Below, one piece after another: positions 1 to 7,698 of a stretch of 64,000 nt of DNA. The number at the start of each line of letters is the position of its first letter. The first letter of the stretch is position 1. The translations under genes were made by a program, and so were the position numbers. The notes under the pieces are model-generated. The model was not told the origin of the DNA and did not search any database. It worked only from the letters and a program-made list of their open reading frames with translations. Source of the stretch: Gluconacetobacter diazotrophicus PA1 5 (GTDB lineage: Bacteria; Pseudomonadota; Alphaproteobacteria; Acetobacterales; Acetobacteraceae); assembly GCF_000021325.1 (NCBI RefSeq), contig NC_011365.1, forward strand, positions 1,116,001-1,180,000, given 5' to 3'.

Positions 1-216
1 GCCGGAGCGTACTTCACGAGTGCTCGCAAGACTTAATCGTCGTGCACGCTATATTTCGTCATCCTGGGACGATCAAGTCACACGGTGCCACTTGAAGATG
101 AAGGTCAGTTTCGAACGAAAAGCTTGTAAGGCACGTCTGCTTTCGGGAACCGTCAACGAGCTCATGTGCGTCTGGCATGAGGCGGAAGCCGACATGGAGA
201 CACGCCCGTCACTCCA
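1..216. other. Left edge, no gene recognised
   Basis: This stretch lies downstream of the RecD2-like gene, which reads away from the rest of the window. A short open frame on the plus strand (20..355) mostly overlaps the helicase gene and has no recognisable motif. No tRNA or terminator was seen. Confidence 0.4.
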
Positions 217-2403
217 TCATGCGATGCTACCCGCCAGCCACTCCCTGAGCTTCGACCACCGCCGCCTCCCGCCCTGGTTGCGCACGGCGATGGCCAGCGC
301 CTTCTTCTGCCCCACGAGCACGACGAGCTTCCGCCCGCGTGTGACGCCGGTATAGAGCAGGTTCCGCGCCAGCATAGCGTAATGCTGCGTCACCAGGGGG
401 ATGACCACCGCTGGATATTCCGATCCCTGGCTCTTGTGAATGGTGGTCGCGTAGGCCAGCACCAGTTCGTCCAGTTCTCCAAAGCCGTAAACGACCTCCC
501 GTCCATCGAATGAGACCGTCAGTTCGCCCTCTTCCACATCGATCCTATCGATAACGCCAAGATCCCCGTTGAAGACGTCCCGGTCATAATCATTGGCGAT
601 CTGCATCACCTTGTCGCCGGGACCATAGGTCCAGCCGAACCGCTCAACCTTCACGTCGCCCGGCGGGTTCAGCGCCTGCTGCAATTCGATATTCAGCGAC
701 CGCGCCCCAAGCCCGCCCCGGTTCATCGGGCAAAGCACCTGCACATCGCGGACCGGGTCCAGCCCGAACCGCGCCGGGATACGGTCTTTCACCACGGCCA
801 GCAGCCGACGCAGCCCGATCTCCGGCTCGGCGGCCTCTACGAAATAGAAATCCGATCCCTCTTCCGCGTTCAGTTCGGGCATCCTGCCCTCGTTGATCCG
901 GTGCGCATTGGTAATGATCCGGCTCTGTGCCGCCTGGCGGAACACCTCGGTCAGCCGCACCACAGGCACGGCATCGGAGCCGATGATGTCGGCCAGCACC
1001 TGCCCCGGCCCGACAGAAGGCAACTGGTCCACGTCGCCTACGATCAACAACGCGGCGTTGTCGGGCAGCGCGCGCAGCAGGGAGCGCATCAGCAGCACGT
1101 CCACCATGCTGGCCTCGTCCACGACCAGCAGATCGCAGGTCAGCGGGTTGGTATCGTCCCGTTTGAAACTGCCATTGGCCGGATCCGTCTCCAGCAGGCG
1201 GTGGATGGTCTTGCCTTCCAGCCCCGTGCTTTCCGACAGGCGCTTCGCCGCGCGACCGGTCGGCGCGCAGAGCTGCACATCCGTGCCCTTGGCCGTCACG
1301 ATCTTGAGGATGGCGTTGACCAGCGTTGTCTTGCCCACGCCGGGTCCGCCCGTGATCACCAGCACCTTGCTGTGCAGGGCAAGGCGCACCGCCTCCTGCT
1401 GGCTGGGCGCGAGCGCAAGCCCGATCTTGCCCTCCACCCAGGACATGGCCTTTTCAGCGTCGATGTCCGGCCAGGGCGGACGGCCAATGGCGCAGGCGCG
1501 CAATCGCTCCGCGATGCTCTGCTCCGCGCGGTACAGGCCGGCGAGGAAGATACAGTCCGTCTCGCCCACGCTGTCGACAATAACGTCGCCCGCTTCCAGC
1601 TCCAGCGCGAGGGCCGTCTCGATCAGAGGGGTGGCGACCTCCAGCAGTTCGGCAGTGCTGGTCAGCAGCTCCCCGACTGGCAGGCCGCAATGCCCTTCAT
1701 CCATCGCCTCGCCAAGCGCGTAGGAGATCCCGGCCCTCACCCGGATCATGGCGTCAGGCGCGATGCCCATCTTCCGGGCGATCTGGTCGGCGGTCTTGAA
1801 CCCGATCCCCCGGATGTCCTTCGCGAGCCGATAGGGGTTCTCGCTGATCAGTTGGACCGCATCCTGACCATAGGTCTTGAAGATCCTTACCGCCCGCGAG
1901 GTGCCGACGCCATTGCTGTGCAGGAACAGCATGATCTCGCGGATCATCTTCTGGTCCGCCCAGCCAGCGACAATCCGCTCCGCGCGCTTGGGGCCGATGC
2001 CCGTCACCTCCCGCAGCCGTCCCGGTTCCTGCTCGATCAGATCGAACACGGCCTCGCCGAACGCTTTCACCAGCTTCTTCGCATAGACGGGACCAATGCC
2101 CCGGATCATGCCCGAACCAAGATAACGCTCGATGCCCTCGACCGTGGTCGGCGGGCTGGCCTTGAGAAACTCGGCCTTGAACTGAAGGCCGTGGGTGTGA
2201 TCGTTGAACCAGCGGCCCGACATCTGCACGAACTCGCCCGCCGAGATCATGGCGGCATGGCCGACAACAGTGACCAGATCGCGCTGCCCCCGCACCTTCA
2301 CCCGCAGAACGCAGAAGCCGTTCTCGGCATTGTGGAACGTCACCCGCTCCACGAGGCCGGCCAGCGCTTCCGTGGGCGAAGAGTCGGTGGCGCGTCCACT
2401 CAT
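217..2403 (-). CDS. recD2: RecD2-like SF1B ATP-dependent DNA helicase
   Basis: A 5'-3' DNA helicase of the RecD2 type, probably acting in DNA repair or in processing of incoming single-stranded DNA. At 728 residues it is full length for RecD2, longer than E. coli RecD. Residues 1-90 resemble the N-terminal OB-like domain. Residues 95-215 contain helix-hairpin-helix motifs (GIGP at 102 and 135, GIGF at 199). The Walker A motif is GGPGVGKTT at 352-360 and Walker B is DEAS at 429-432. The C-terminal UvrD-like block ends with the TIHKSQGSEY motif typical of SF1B enzymes. The ATG at 2403 leaves about 240 bp before the divergent small gene at 2645. RecD2-type helicases and a serine recombinase are, in my recollection, common companions in trb-type elements of alphaproteobacteria. 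Family call is firm; its role in the element is inference. Confidence 0.93.
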   Translation of the reverse strand: MSGRATDSSPTEALAGLVERVTFHNAENGFCVLRVKVRGQRDLVTVVGHAAMISAGEFVQMSGRWFNDHTHGLQFKAEFLKASPPTTVEGIERYLGSGMIRGIGPVYAKKLVKAFGEAVFDLIEQEPGRLREVTGIGPKRAERIVAGWADQKMIREIMLFLHSNGVGTSRAVRIFKTYGQDAVQLISENPYRLAKDIRGIGFKTADQIARKMGIAPDAMIRVRAGISYALGEAMDEGHCGLPVGELLTSTAELLEVATPLIETALALELEAGDVIVDSVGETDCIFLAGLYRAEQSIAERLRACAIGRPPWPDIDAEKAMSWVEGKIGLALAPSQQEAVRLALHSKVLVITGGPGVGKTTLVNAILKIVTAKGTDVQLCAPTGRAAKRLSESTGLEGKTIHRLLETDPANGSFKRDDTNPLTCDLLVVDEASMVDVLLMRSLLRALPDNAALLIVGDVDQLPSVGPGQVLADIIGSDAVPVVRLTEVFRQAAQSRIITNAHRINEGRMPELNAEEGSDFYFVEAAEPEIGLRRLLAVVKDRIPARFGLDPVRDVQVLCPMNRGGLGARSLNIELQQALNPPGDVKVERFGWTYGPGDKVMQIANDYDRDVFNGDLGVIDRIDVEEGELTVSFDGREVVYGFGELDELVLAYATTIHKSQGSEYPAVVIPLVTQHYAMLARNLLYTGVTRGRKLVVLVGQKKALAIAVRNQGGRRRWSKLREWLAGSIA

Positions 2404-2644
2404 CCGGCCTGCCGGAAGAACGGCACTCCCGTATCATTCATGACTCGCCCTCTCCTCCCGTGCCGCCGTCATACGCCAGTATTTGTACGACGCGCCTGTA
2501 TCCGGGACTACCCATAACTACGATTCCGTACGCTGGAACACGCACAAGCACGATGTTCCACAATGCGCATTTCCATTGAAATAACAGTCATCTGTCCAGA
2601 TCGTGTGTCTGTTTTCCTTGCCATGCGGTCGGAAGAGAGCAACG

Positions 2645-2833
2645 ATGACGGACAGACCCAGACAGTCCCTTGCCCCGGCGTATCGGCCGCCCGAGCCTGA
2701 GTTGCGGCTCATCCTGCAGCCCGATGCCTCCGACCCGCGCCTGATAGCGCTGGTCCGCCTCATGGCCCGTCGTGCCGCACGGGACTGGTTCCGGTCGCAG
2801 CAACAGGAGCAACGTCGCCGCTCCGGACCGTAA
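2645..2833 (+). CDS. Small conserved-type hypothetical protein upstream of recombinase
   Basis: A 62-residue basic protein that ends in an Arg/Gln-rich tail. The start at 2645 is chosen because an AGAGAG-type ribosome binding sequence lies just upstream; an earlier ATG at 2603 would add 14 residues with no better signal. The middle (LIALVRLMARRAARDW) can form an amphipathic helix. Its stop lies 13 bp before the recombinase start, so the two are probably co-transcribed. Short proteins of this kind precede large serine recombinases in related elements (from memory, not checked). No function can be assigned. Confidence 0.6.
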   Translation: MTDRPRQSLAPAYRPPEPELRLILQPDASDPRLIALVRLMARRAARDWFRSQQQEQRRRSGP

Positions 2834-2846
2834 GGGATGCCTCACC

Positions 2847-4556
2847 ATGAAGGTCGCGCTCTACGCCCGCTATTCCTCCGATAACCAGCGCGACGCTTCG
2901 ATCGCCGACCAGCTTCGCGTCTGCCGCACCCACGCGGAGAAACAGGGCTGGACCATCGTCGAGGAGTATACCGATCACGCTATCTCGGGTGCCTCACTGA
3001 TGCGGCCCGGGATTCAGGCTCTAATCGCCGATGCGCAGCGCGGACGGTTCCAGATCGTGCTGGCCGAGGCGATGGACCGCCTGTCCCGCGACCAGGAGGA
3101 CATCGCCGGCGTCTTCAAGCGCATGAATTATGCTGGCGTGCAGATCGTCACCCTTTCCGAGGGAGAAGTCTCGCATCTGCATGTCGGCCTCAAGGGCACG
3201 ATGAACGCCCTCTTCCTGAAAGATCTGGCCGAGAAGACGCATCGCGGCTTGCGGGGGCGCGTGGAACTGGGCAAGTCCGGCGGCGGTAACGCCTACGGCT
3301 ACGACGTGGTGCGCAGGCTCGACGCCAATGGGGAGCCGATCCGGGGCGACCGCACCATCAATCCCGCAGAAGCGGACGTGGTCCGTCGCATCTTCCGCGA
3401 CTTCGCGGCTGGACTGGGACCGCGCGCGATTGCCTTCCGTCTCAACGATGAAGGCATCCCGGCACCGGGCAGCGGCGCGTGGGGCTTCTCGACCATCACC
3501 GGCAACCGGGCACGCGGTACCGGCATCCTCAATAACGAGATGTATGTCGGAAAATTGGTGTGGAACCGCCAGCGCTTCATCAAGGATCCCGACACCGGCA
3601 AACGTCAGGCCCGACCCAATCCGGACTCCGAATGGGTGATTCAGGAGGTGCCGGAACTGCGGGTCGTCGATCAAGACCTGTGGGACGCGGTCAAGGCGCG
3701 GCAGGCCAGCGTCAGCGCCAGTCGGGACACGCGCGATACATCATCGCCCGACCATTTCCGCGAGAAGCGCCGTCCCCGCTACCTGTTCTCCGGCCTGAGC
3801 AAATGCGGCTGCTGCGGTGGCGGCTATTCGATGATCTCCGGCACATTGCTCGGCTGCTCGACAGCGCGCAACAAGGGCACCTGCGACAACCGGACCAATA
3901 TGCGTCGCGACGAGCTGGAGCGGCGCGTGCTCGACGCCCTGCGTCATCATCTCATGGATCCGGCCCTGTTCGCCGAGTTCTGCACGGCCTTCACCAACGA
4001 GATGAACCGGCTGCGCATGGAAGCGTCGGCCGACATCGACGCAGCGAAAACAGAACTGAAGCGGGTCGAGCGCGACATCCAGCGCCTGATGGATCTCTAC
4101 CTCTCGGAAGCCATCTCGATCGAGACGGTCAAGGAGCGCGGCTCCAAGCTCGAAGCCCGCAAGGCAGAGCTGACAGAGTCCCTCGCGAACGCGGAAGCGC
4201 CGCCTCCCCTGCTCCATCCCCAGATGGCGGAGTTCTACCACCGACAGCTCGCGCGTCTGCACGATATGCTGCATTCCGAACTGGACGAGAAACGCCAGGA
4301 GGCGGCAGAGGTGATCCGTTCGCTGATCGAGGCGATCATCCTCACGCCATCCGACAAGGGTTTACAGATCGATGTCCGTGGCGATCTCGCCGGCATCCTG
4401 ACGGTGGCGTCGGGCAGCGGACAAACAAAAACCCCAGCCCGTTTCCGGACTGGGGTTAGTGATGCGTTGGCATCGCAAGTTCAGATGGTTGCGGGGGAAG
4501 ACAACCAACGATACTTGCGATTGGTCGACCGCGAAATACCCCTTCTCGCCGCATAA
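2847..4556 (+). CDS. Large serine recombinase (integrase/excisionase family)
   Basis: A 569-residue site-specific recombinase of the large serine type, which cuts and rejoins att sites by a serine-DNA intermediate and could integrate or excise this element. Residues 1-150 are the resolvase domain, with the catalytic serine in YARYSS (Ser10) and DRLSR at 77-81. Residues 165-285 form the Recombinase domain. A zinc ribbon follows with Cys320, Cys322, Cys323, Cys337 and Cys346. A helical, probably coiled-coil segment covers about 385-480. The ATG at 2847 aligns with the start of the resolvase fold, so the longer in-frame extension to 2772 is rejected. The extreme C-terminus covers a strong inverted repeat (4430-4457) that reads as a terminator on the minus strand. 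No att core could be identified. Confidence 0.92.
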   Translation: MKVALYARYSSDNQRDASIADQLRVCRTHAEKQGWTIVEEYTDHAISGASLMRPGIQALIADAQRGRFQIVLAEAMDRLSRDQEDIAGVFKRMNYAGVQIVTLSEGEVSHLHVGLKGTMNALFLKDLAEKTHRGLRGRVELGKSGGGNAYGYDVVRRLDANGEPIRGDRTINPAEADVVRRIFRDFAAGLGPRAIAFRLNDEGIPAPGSGAWGFSTITGNRARGTGILNNEMYVGKLVWNRQRFIKDPDTGKRQARPNPDSEWVIQEVPELRVVDQDLWDAVKARQASVSASRDTRDTSSPDHFREKRRPRYLFSGLSKCGCCGGGYSMISGTLLGCSTARNKGTCDNRTNMRRDELERRVLDALRHHLMDPALFAEFCTAFTNEMNRLRMEASADIDAAKTELKRVERDIQRLMDLYLSEAISIETVKERGSKLEARKAELTESLANAEAPPPLLHPQMAEFYHRQLARLHDMLHSELDEKRQEAAEVIRSLIEAIILTPSDKGLQIDVRGDLAGILTVASGSGQTKTPARFRTGVSDALASQVQMVAGEDNQRYLRLVDREIPLLAA

Positions 4557-5053
4557 CAGAATTAACTTGCCAGAGCGTTTGGCGCAGAGCCGCGACACAG
4601 ACTGACGGAGTAAAGACCTCTTCGGCAGTGTATATTAGAGCATAATCCGATCAGATGGAATCATATGATCGGATGAAGATGCTCGCCAAAACAGTAAACT
4701 AGAGCCATATCCGTGAACCAGTGCGAACGGGATATGGCTCTAAGCGGCGATCTTGCTGTGCTGTAAGCAACGATGCATGACGGTTTTCCTTTTTGATGCT
4801 TACGCATTATTGAATGATAGTCGGCATCCAGCCGAGTGAACGTCTCGTCGTTCAGACTCTTGCGGCAATGCCGGTGATCGCAGTGGCCTAGAGAGGCCTT
4901 AATCTGATCTTCAAAATCGCCGGACAGCACCTCATCGCGCAGTCAGAAAACCCTCATGAAGCGCGTCATGAGGGCTTGTATTCCAACCAAGAAGCCGATC
5001 GCTTGCCCTATCGGACTTCGTCAAACTTTTATCTCGAAAATCACAATGATCTA
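4557..5053. repeat. Intergenic palindrome cluster between recombinase and SDR
   Basis: No convincing gene lies in these 497 bp; an 89-residue minus-strand frame (4661..4930) has no motif. Three inverted repeats stand out. The first has arms 4638-4650 and 4666-4684 (GAGCAT...ATGCTC with TCCGATCA...TGATCGGA inside). The second has perfect 12-bp arms 4701-4712 and 4730-4741 (AGAGCCATATCC). The third has perfect 9-bp arms 4951-4959 and 4966-4974 (CCCTCATGA). The third could end transcription of the SDR gene on the minus strand or of the recombinase. The other two resemble interspersed palindromic elements or an insertion-sequence remnant. GC is lower than in the flanking genes. Confidence 0.5.
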
Positions 5054-5857
5054 CTACGAAGCCCGCGGTCGATAGCGTAAAGCTGGTGTGCCATTTTGAA
5101 ATCCCGGCTGAAGGGCCAAGCGTGCCTCATCATAGGCTTTCCATTGAACTTCATCGGCAAGCGGCGGAATCGTCACGTCCTCTCGCCGGTCAAAACCGAC
5201 CAGCGCCGCGTCAACCAAGTCATATACATCCATTACGACCTGAGGTGGGAACATGCCAATATCCACGCCGCTCCGTTCCCAGACTTCTGTGCGAGTAACT
5301 GCGGGCAACAGAGCCTGTACATAGACCCCCTTCGGCCCGAGTTGCAGACCAAGCCAGCGGCTAAACGTTAGGAGATAGGCCTTGCTGCCGTTATAGGCAC
5401 CATCCAGCATTTCGCTGACCAGGGCGAGAACGGAAGCAACATTCACGATCGCTCCATGTCCCCGTTCGGCGAATGCGTTTCCAGCCACCGTCGCCAGACG
5501 CGTCGGGGCTGTCACATTCAGGGCGATCAGCCGCTCCACGTCGGATGCGGGAGCTGTAAGGACGTTACCCGTGAGAGCCATACCCGCATTGTTGACGAGC
5601 AGATCGATCGCGCAATCGTCGCGCAGACGATGTTCGATGCGCGCAACGTCCTCACTTTTGGTGAGGTCAGCGCCGATCACAACCACCCTGCGAGCGGTCT
5701 CTGCGGTCAGAGATCGCGCCAATTCCTCCATTCGTTCAACATTGCGCGCGACGAGAACGAGGTCATAGCCCCGGCGGGCGAGACGGTCGGCATAGGCTGC
5801 ACCAATGCCGCTAGATGCTCCAGTGACAAGGGCTGTTTTGCGTGATGTTTCAGTCAT
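5054..5857 (-). CDS. Short-chain dehydrogenase/reductase (SDR)
   Basis: A 267-residue NAD(P)-dependent oxidoreductase with a Rossmann fold. The dinucleotide motif TGASSGIG is at 12-19, NNAG at 89-92, and the catalytic set is Ser142, Tyr155 and Lys159 (YNGSK). The start at 5857 is chosen because CTGGAGAAATC lies just upstream; an ATG ten codons earlier falls inside the palindromic operator region. The substrate is unknown. The gene is divergent from an HxlR-type regulator across 70 bp, a common arrangement in which a redox- or xenobiotic-responsive regulator controls a dehydrogenase. Confidence 0.88.
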   Translation of the reverse strand: MTETSRKTALVTGASSGIGAAYADRLARRGYDLVLVARNVERMEELARSLTAETARRVVVIGADLTKSEDVARIEHRLRDDCAIDLLVNNAGMALTGNVLTAPASDVERLIALNVTAPTRLATVAGNAFAERGHGAIVNVASVLALVSEMLDGAYNGSKAYLLTFSRWLGLQLGPKGVYVQALLPAVTRTEVWERSGVDIGMFPPQVVMDVYDLVDAALVGFDRREDVTIPPLADEVQWKAYDEARLALQPGFQNGTPALRYRPRAS

Positions 5858-5871
5858 GAGATTTCTCCAGT

Positions 5872-5918
5872 AACTTGCAAAATGCAAGTTACTTGCATAT
5901 CAATAGCGATCTCGCTAT
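5872..5918. promoter_or_regulatory. Two palindromes, candidate HxlR operators
   Basis: Between the divergent SDR and HxlR genes lie two perfect palindromes. AACTTGCA-AAA-TGCAAGTT spans 5872-5890 and ATAGCGA-TC-TCGCTAT spans 5903-5918. A further half site, ACTTGCAT, sits at 5891-5898. HxlR proteins are dimers that bind such repeats, so these are likely operators controlling both genes. Binding is inferred. Confidence 0.6.
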
Positions 5919-5927
5919 CAATATGCA

Positions 5928-6380
5928 ATGGACTGTGAAAAAATCTCTGGTGGAAAATGTGCCATTGCTCACGGGGTCGCCCGCGTTGGGGATGCGTGGA
6001 GCATGATGATTCTGCGCGACGCGGGACTGGGGCTTTCGCGATTCGACGAATTTCAAAAAAGTCTTGGAATAGCACCAAATATTCTAACGCGCCGTCTAGC
6101 GATGCTCGTAGATCAAGGGCTTCTCAAGCGCCGGCAGTATTGCGATCGACCGCCGAGAGACGAGTTCATGCTTACAGATGCAGGGCAAGACTACCTGCCC
6201 ATTCTGCACGCACTCGGTGCATGGACCCAGCGGCATTTCGCGGACCGTCAATTCAGTTTCCTGGTGGACACACAGACCGACGCACTCGTCGAGCCCGTGA
6301 TCGTGGATCGTGCAACAGGGCGCCCCACCGGAGACATGGCATTACGCCTCGAGGAGCCGCCTCCCCGGAAAGAAGAATAA
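5928..6380 (+). CDS. HxlR-family winged-helix transcriptional regulator
   Basis: A 150-residue DNA-binding protein of the HxlR (DUF24) family, whose members sense aldehydes, quinones or oxidants, often through an N-terminal cysteine. Here Cys3 and Cys11 lie in the usual N-terminal region. The core (VGDAWSMMILRDA through LTRRLAMLVDQGLL) matches the winged helix-turn-helix. The ATG at 5928 lies ten bases after the second palindrome and no strong Shine-Dalgarno sequence is visible. It is divergent from the SDR gene and probably regulates it and itself. The effector is unknown. Confidence 0.88.
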   Translation: MDCEKISGGKCAIAHGVARVGDAWSMMILRDAGLGLSRFDEFQKSLGIAPNILTRRLAMLVDQGLLKRRQYCDRPPRDEFMLTDAGQDYLPILHALGAWTQRHFADRQFSFLVDTQTDALVEPVIVDRATGRPTGDMALRLEEPPPRKEE

Positions 6381-6390
6381 TGTCGTGCCC

Positions 6391-7650
6391 TCACTCTCGC
6401 CATTGCCGAAACACGACAGACGCGTTCACGCCGCCAAATCCGAAACCGTTGGAAATGGCGTAATCAAAGCAAGCTCTCCGGGCTTCCGGGCCTACGAGAT
6501 CGAGTCCCTCCGCTAGGAAATCGGGACGGCTCAGATTCAATGTCGGCGGCACGACCTGATCGCGTAGGGCCATGACCGTAAAAATCGCCTCAACCCCGCC
6601 GGCAGCACCGAGCAAATGACCAGTCGCGGACTTCGTGGCGCTGATGGCCGGACCTCCAGTTCCGCCGAATACATTGCGAATTGCGGCCAATTCTCCACGA
6701 TCTCCGATAGGCGTCGAAGTCGCATGAGCATTCAGGTGACCAATCTGTCGCGGAGAAACTGCAGCCTGACCAAGTGCTGCGCGCATCGCCTGGGCCGCAC
6801 CTGAACCATCTTCCGGACCAGCTGTTAGATGATAAGCATCTGCGCTCGTCCCATAACCGACGAGTTCTGCAAGCGGTCGCGCACCACGCGCCAGAGCATG
6901 ATCCAACCGCTCAACGACGAGAAGACCTGCCCCTTCTCCCATTACAAATCCGTCACGTCCCTGATCGAAAGGACGTGACGCCTGCTCGGGCCTGTCGTTA
7001 TAACCGGTTGACAAAGCACGCGCCGCAGCAAAGCTCCCAAGGCTTACCCGATTGATAGCAGCTTCTGATCCGCCAGCCAAAGCGATATCCGCTTCGCCCG
7101 CGCGAATCAGACGCGCCGCGTCTCCCAATGCCTGGACACCAGCCGCACAGGCAGTCGCGGGAGCGCCGAGCGGCCCCTTGAATCCATTCCTAATAGAGAC
7201 CCAACCCGCCGCAAGATTGACTAGAAAGGACGGAACCGTGAACGGAGAAAGCTTTTCAGGTCCACGTAACTCAACTGTGCGCACGGCATTTGCGATTGCA
7301 CCGAAACCACCGATTCCAGACGCGATAATGGTCGCGGTTCGTAGCCTCGCCGCCTCTGTCTCGGGTTTCCAGCCCGCCTGTCCCAGCGCTTCCTGCGCCG
7401 CGCCTAAGGCGTATTGGATGAACAGATCCATCTTCTTACGATCCTTGACAGGGATCGTCGCGTCGATATCAAAACCTGCACAGTCGGAACGACCGGGCAC
7501 GAAACCTGCGATCTGACAGCCGACATCAGGCACGAAATTACCGTCAACACGCCGAATACCCGACTGACCGCGCAACAGGCGGCTCCAGACCGCACCGACA
7601 CCGCAGCCAAGCGGGGACACAATACCCATGCCGGTTATGACAATTCGCAT
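6391..7650 (-). CDS. Beta-ketoacyl-ACP synthase II (FabF-like)
   Basis: A 419-residue thiolase-fold condensing enzyme of the KAS II type, which extends acyl-ACP chains with malonyl-ACP. The nucleophile is Cys168 in the ATACAAG motif, with His309 in NAHATSTPIGD, Lys340 and His345 in ATKSATGH. All catalytic residues are present. No acyl carrier protein, ketoreductase or other fatty acid gene lies nearby, so it is an orphan copy, not part of a fab cluster. It sits 48 bp downstream of the RND permease on the same strand and may be transcribed with it. It could adjust membrane lipids or make a specialised acyl chain. Substrate and role are unknown. Confidence 0.88.
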   Translation of the reverse strand: MRIVITGMGIVSPLGCGVGAVWSRLLRGQSGIRRVDGNFVPDVGCQIAGFVPGRSDCAGFDIDATIPVKDRKKMDLFIQYALGAAQEALGQAGWKPETEAARLRTATIIASGIGGFGAIANAVRTVELRGPEKLSPFTVPSFLVNLAAGWVSIRNGFKGPLGAPATACAAGVQALGDAARLIRAGEADIALAGGSEAAINRVSLGSFAAARALSTGYNDRPEQASRPFDQGRDGFVMGEGAGLLVVERLDHALARGARPLAELVGYGTSADAYHLTAGPEDGSGAAQAMRAALGQAAVSPRQIGHLNAHATSTPIGDRGELAAIRNVFGGTGGPAISATKSATGHLLGAAGGVEAIFTVMALRDQVVPPTLNLSRPDFLAEGLDLVGPEARRACFDYAISNGFGFGGVNASVVFRQWRE

Positions 7651-7698
7651 ATATATTATTTCCTTACGTCAGAAAACAAACATAGGATCGCAATGTAA

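Noticed and set aside
901-2517. Long plus-strand open frame (538 codons) opposite the RecD2 gene
   Set aside because: High-GC shadow frame; no family motif, while the opposite strand encodes a complete helicase.
4430-4457. AACCCCAG/CTGGGGTT stem inside the recombinase 3' end as a functional terminator or att core
   Set aside because: It lies in coding sequence and, read on the minus strand with its T tract, has no upstream gene nearby; no second copy at another boundary was seen.
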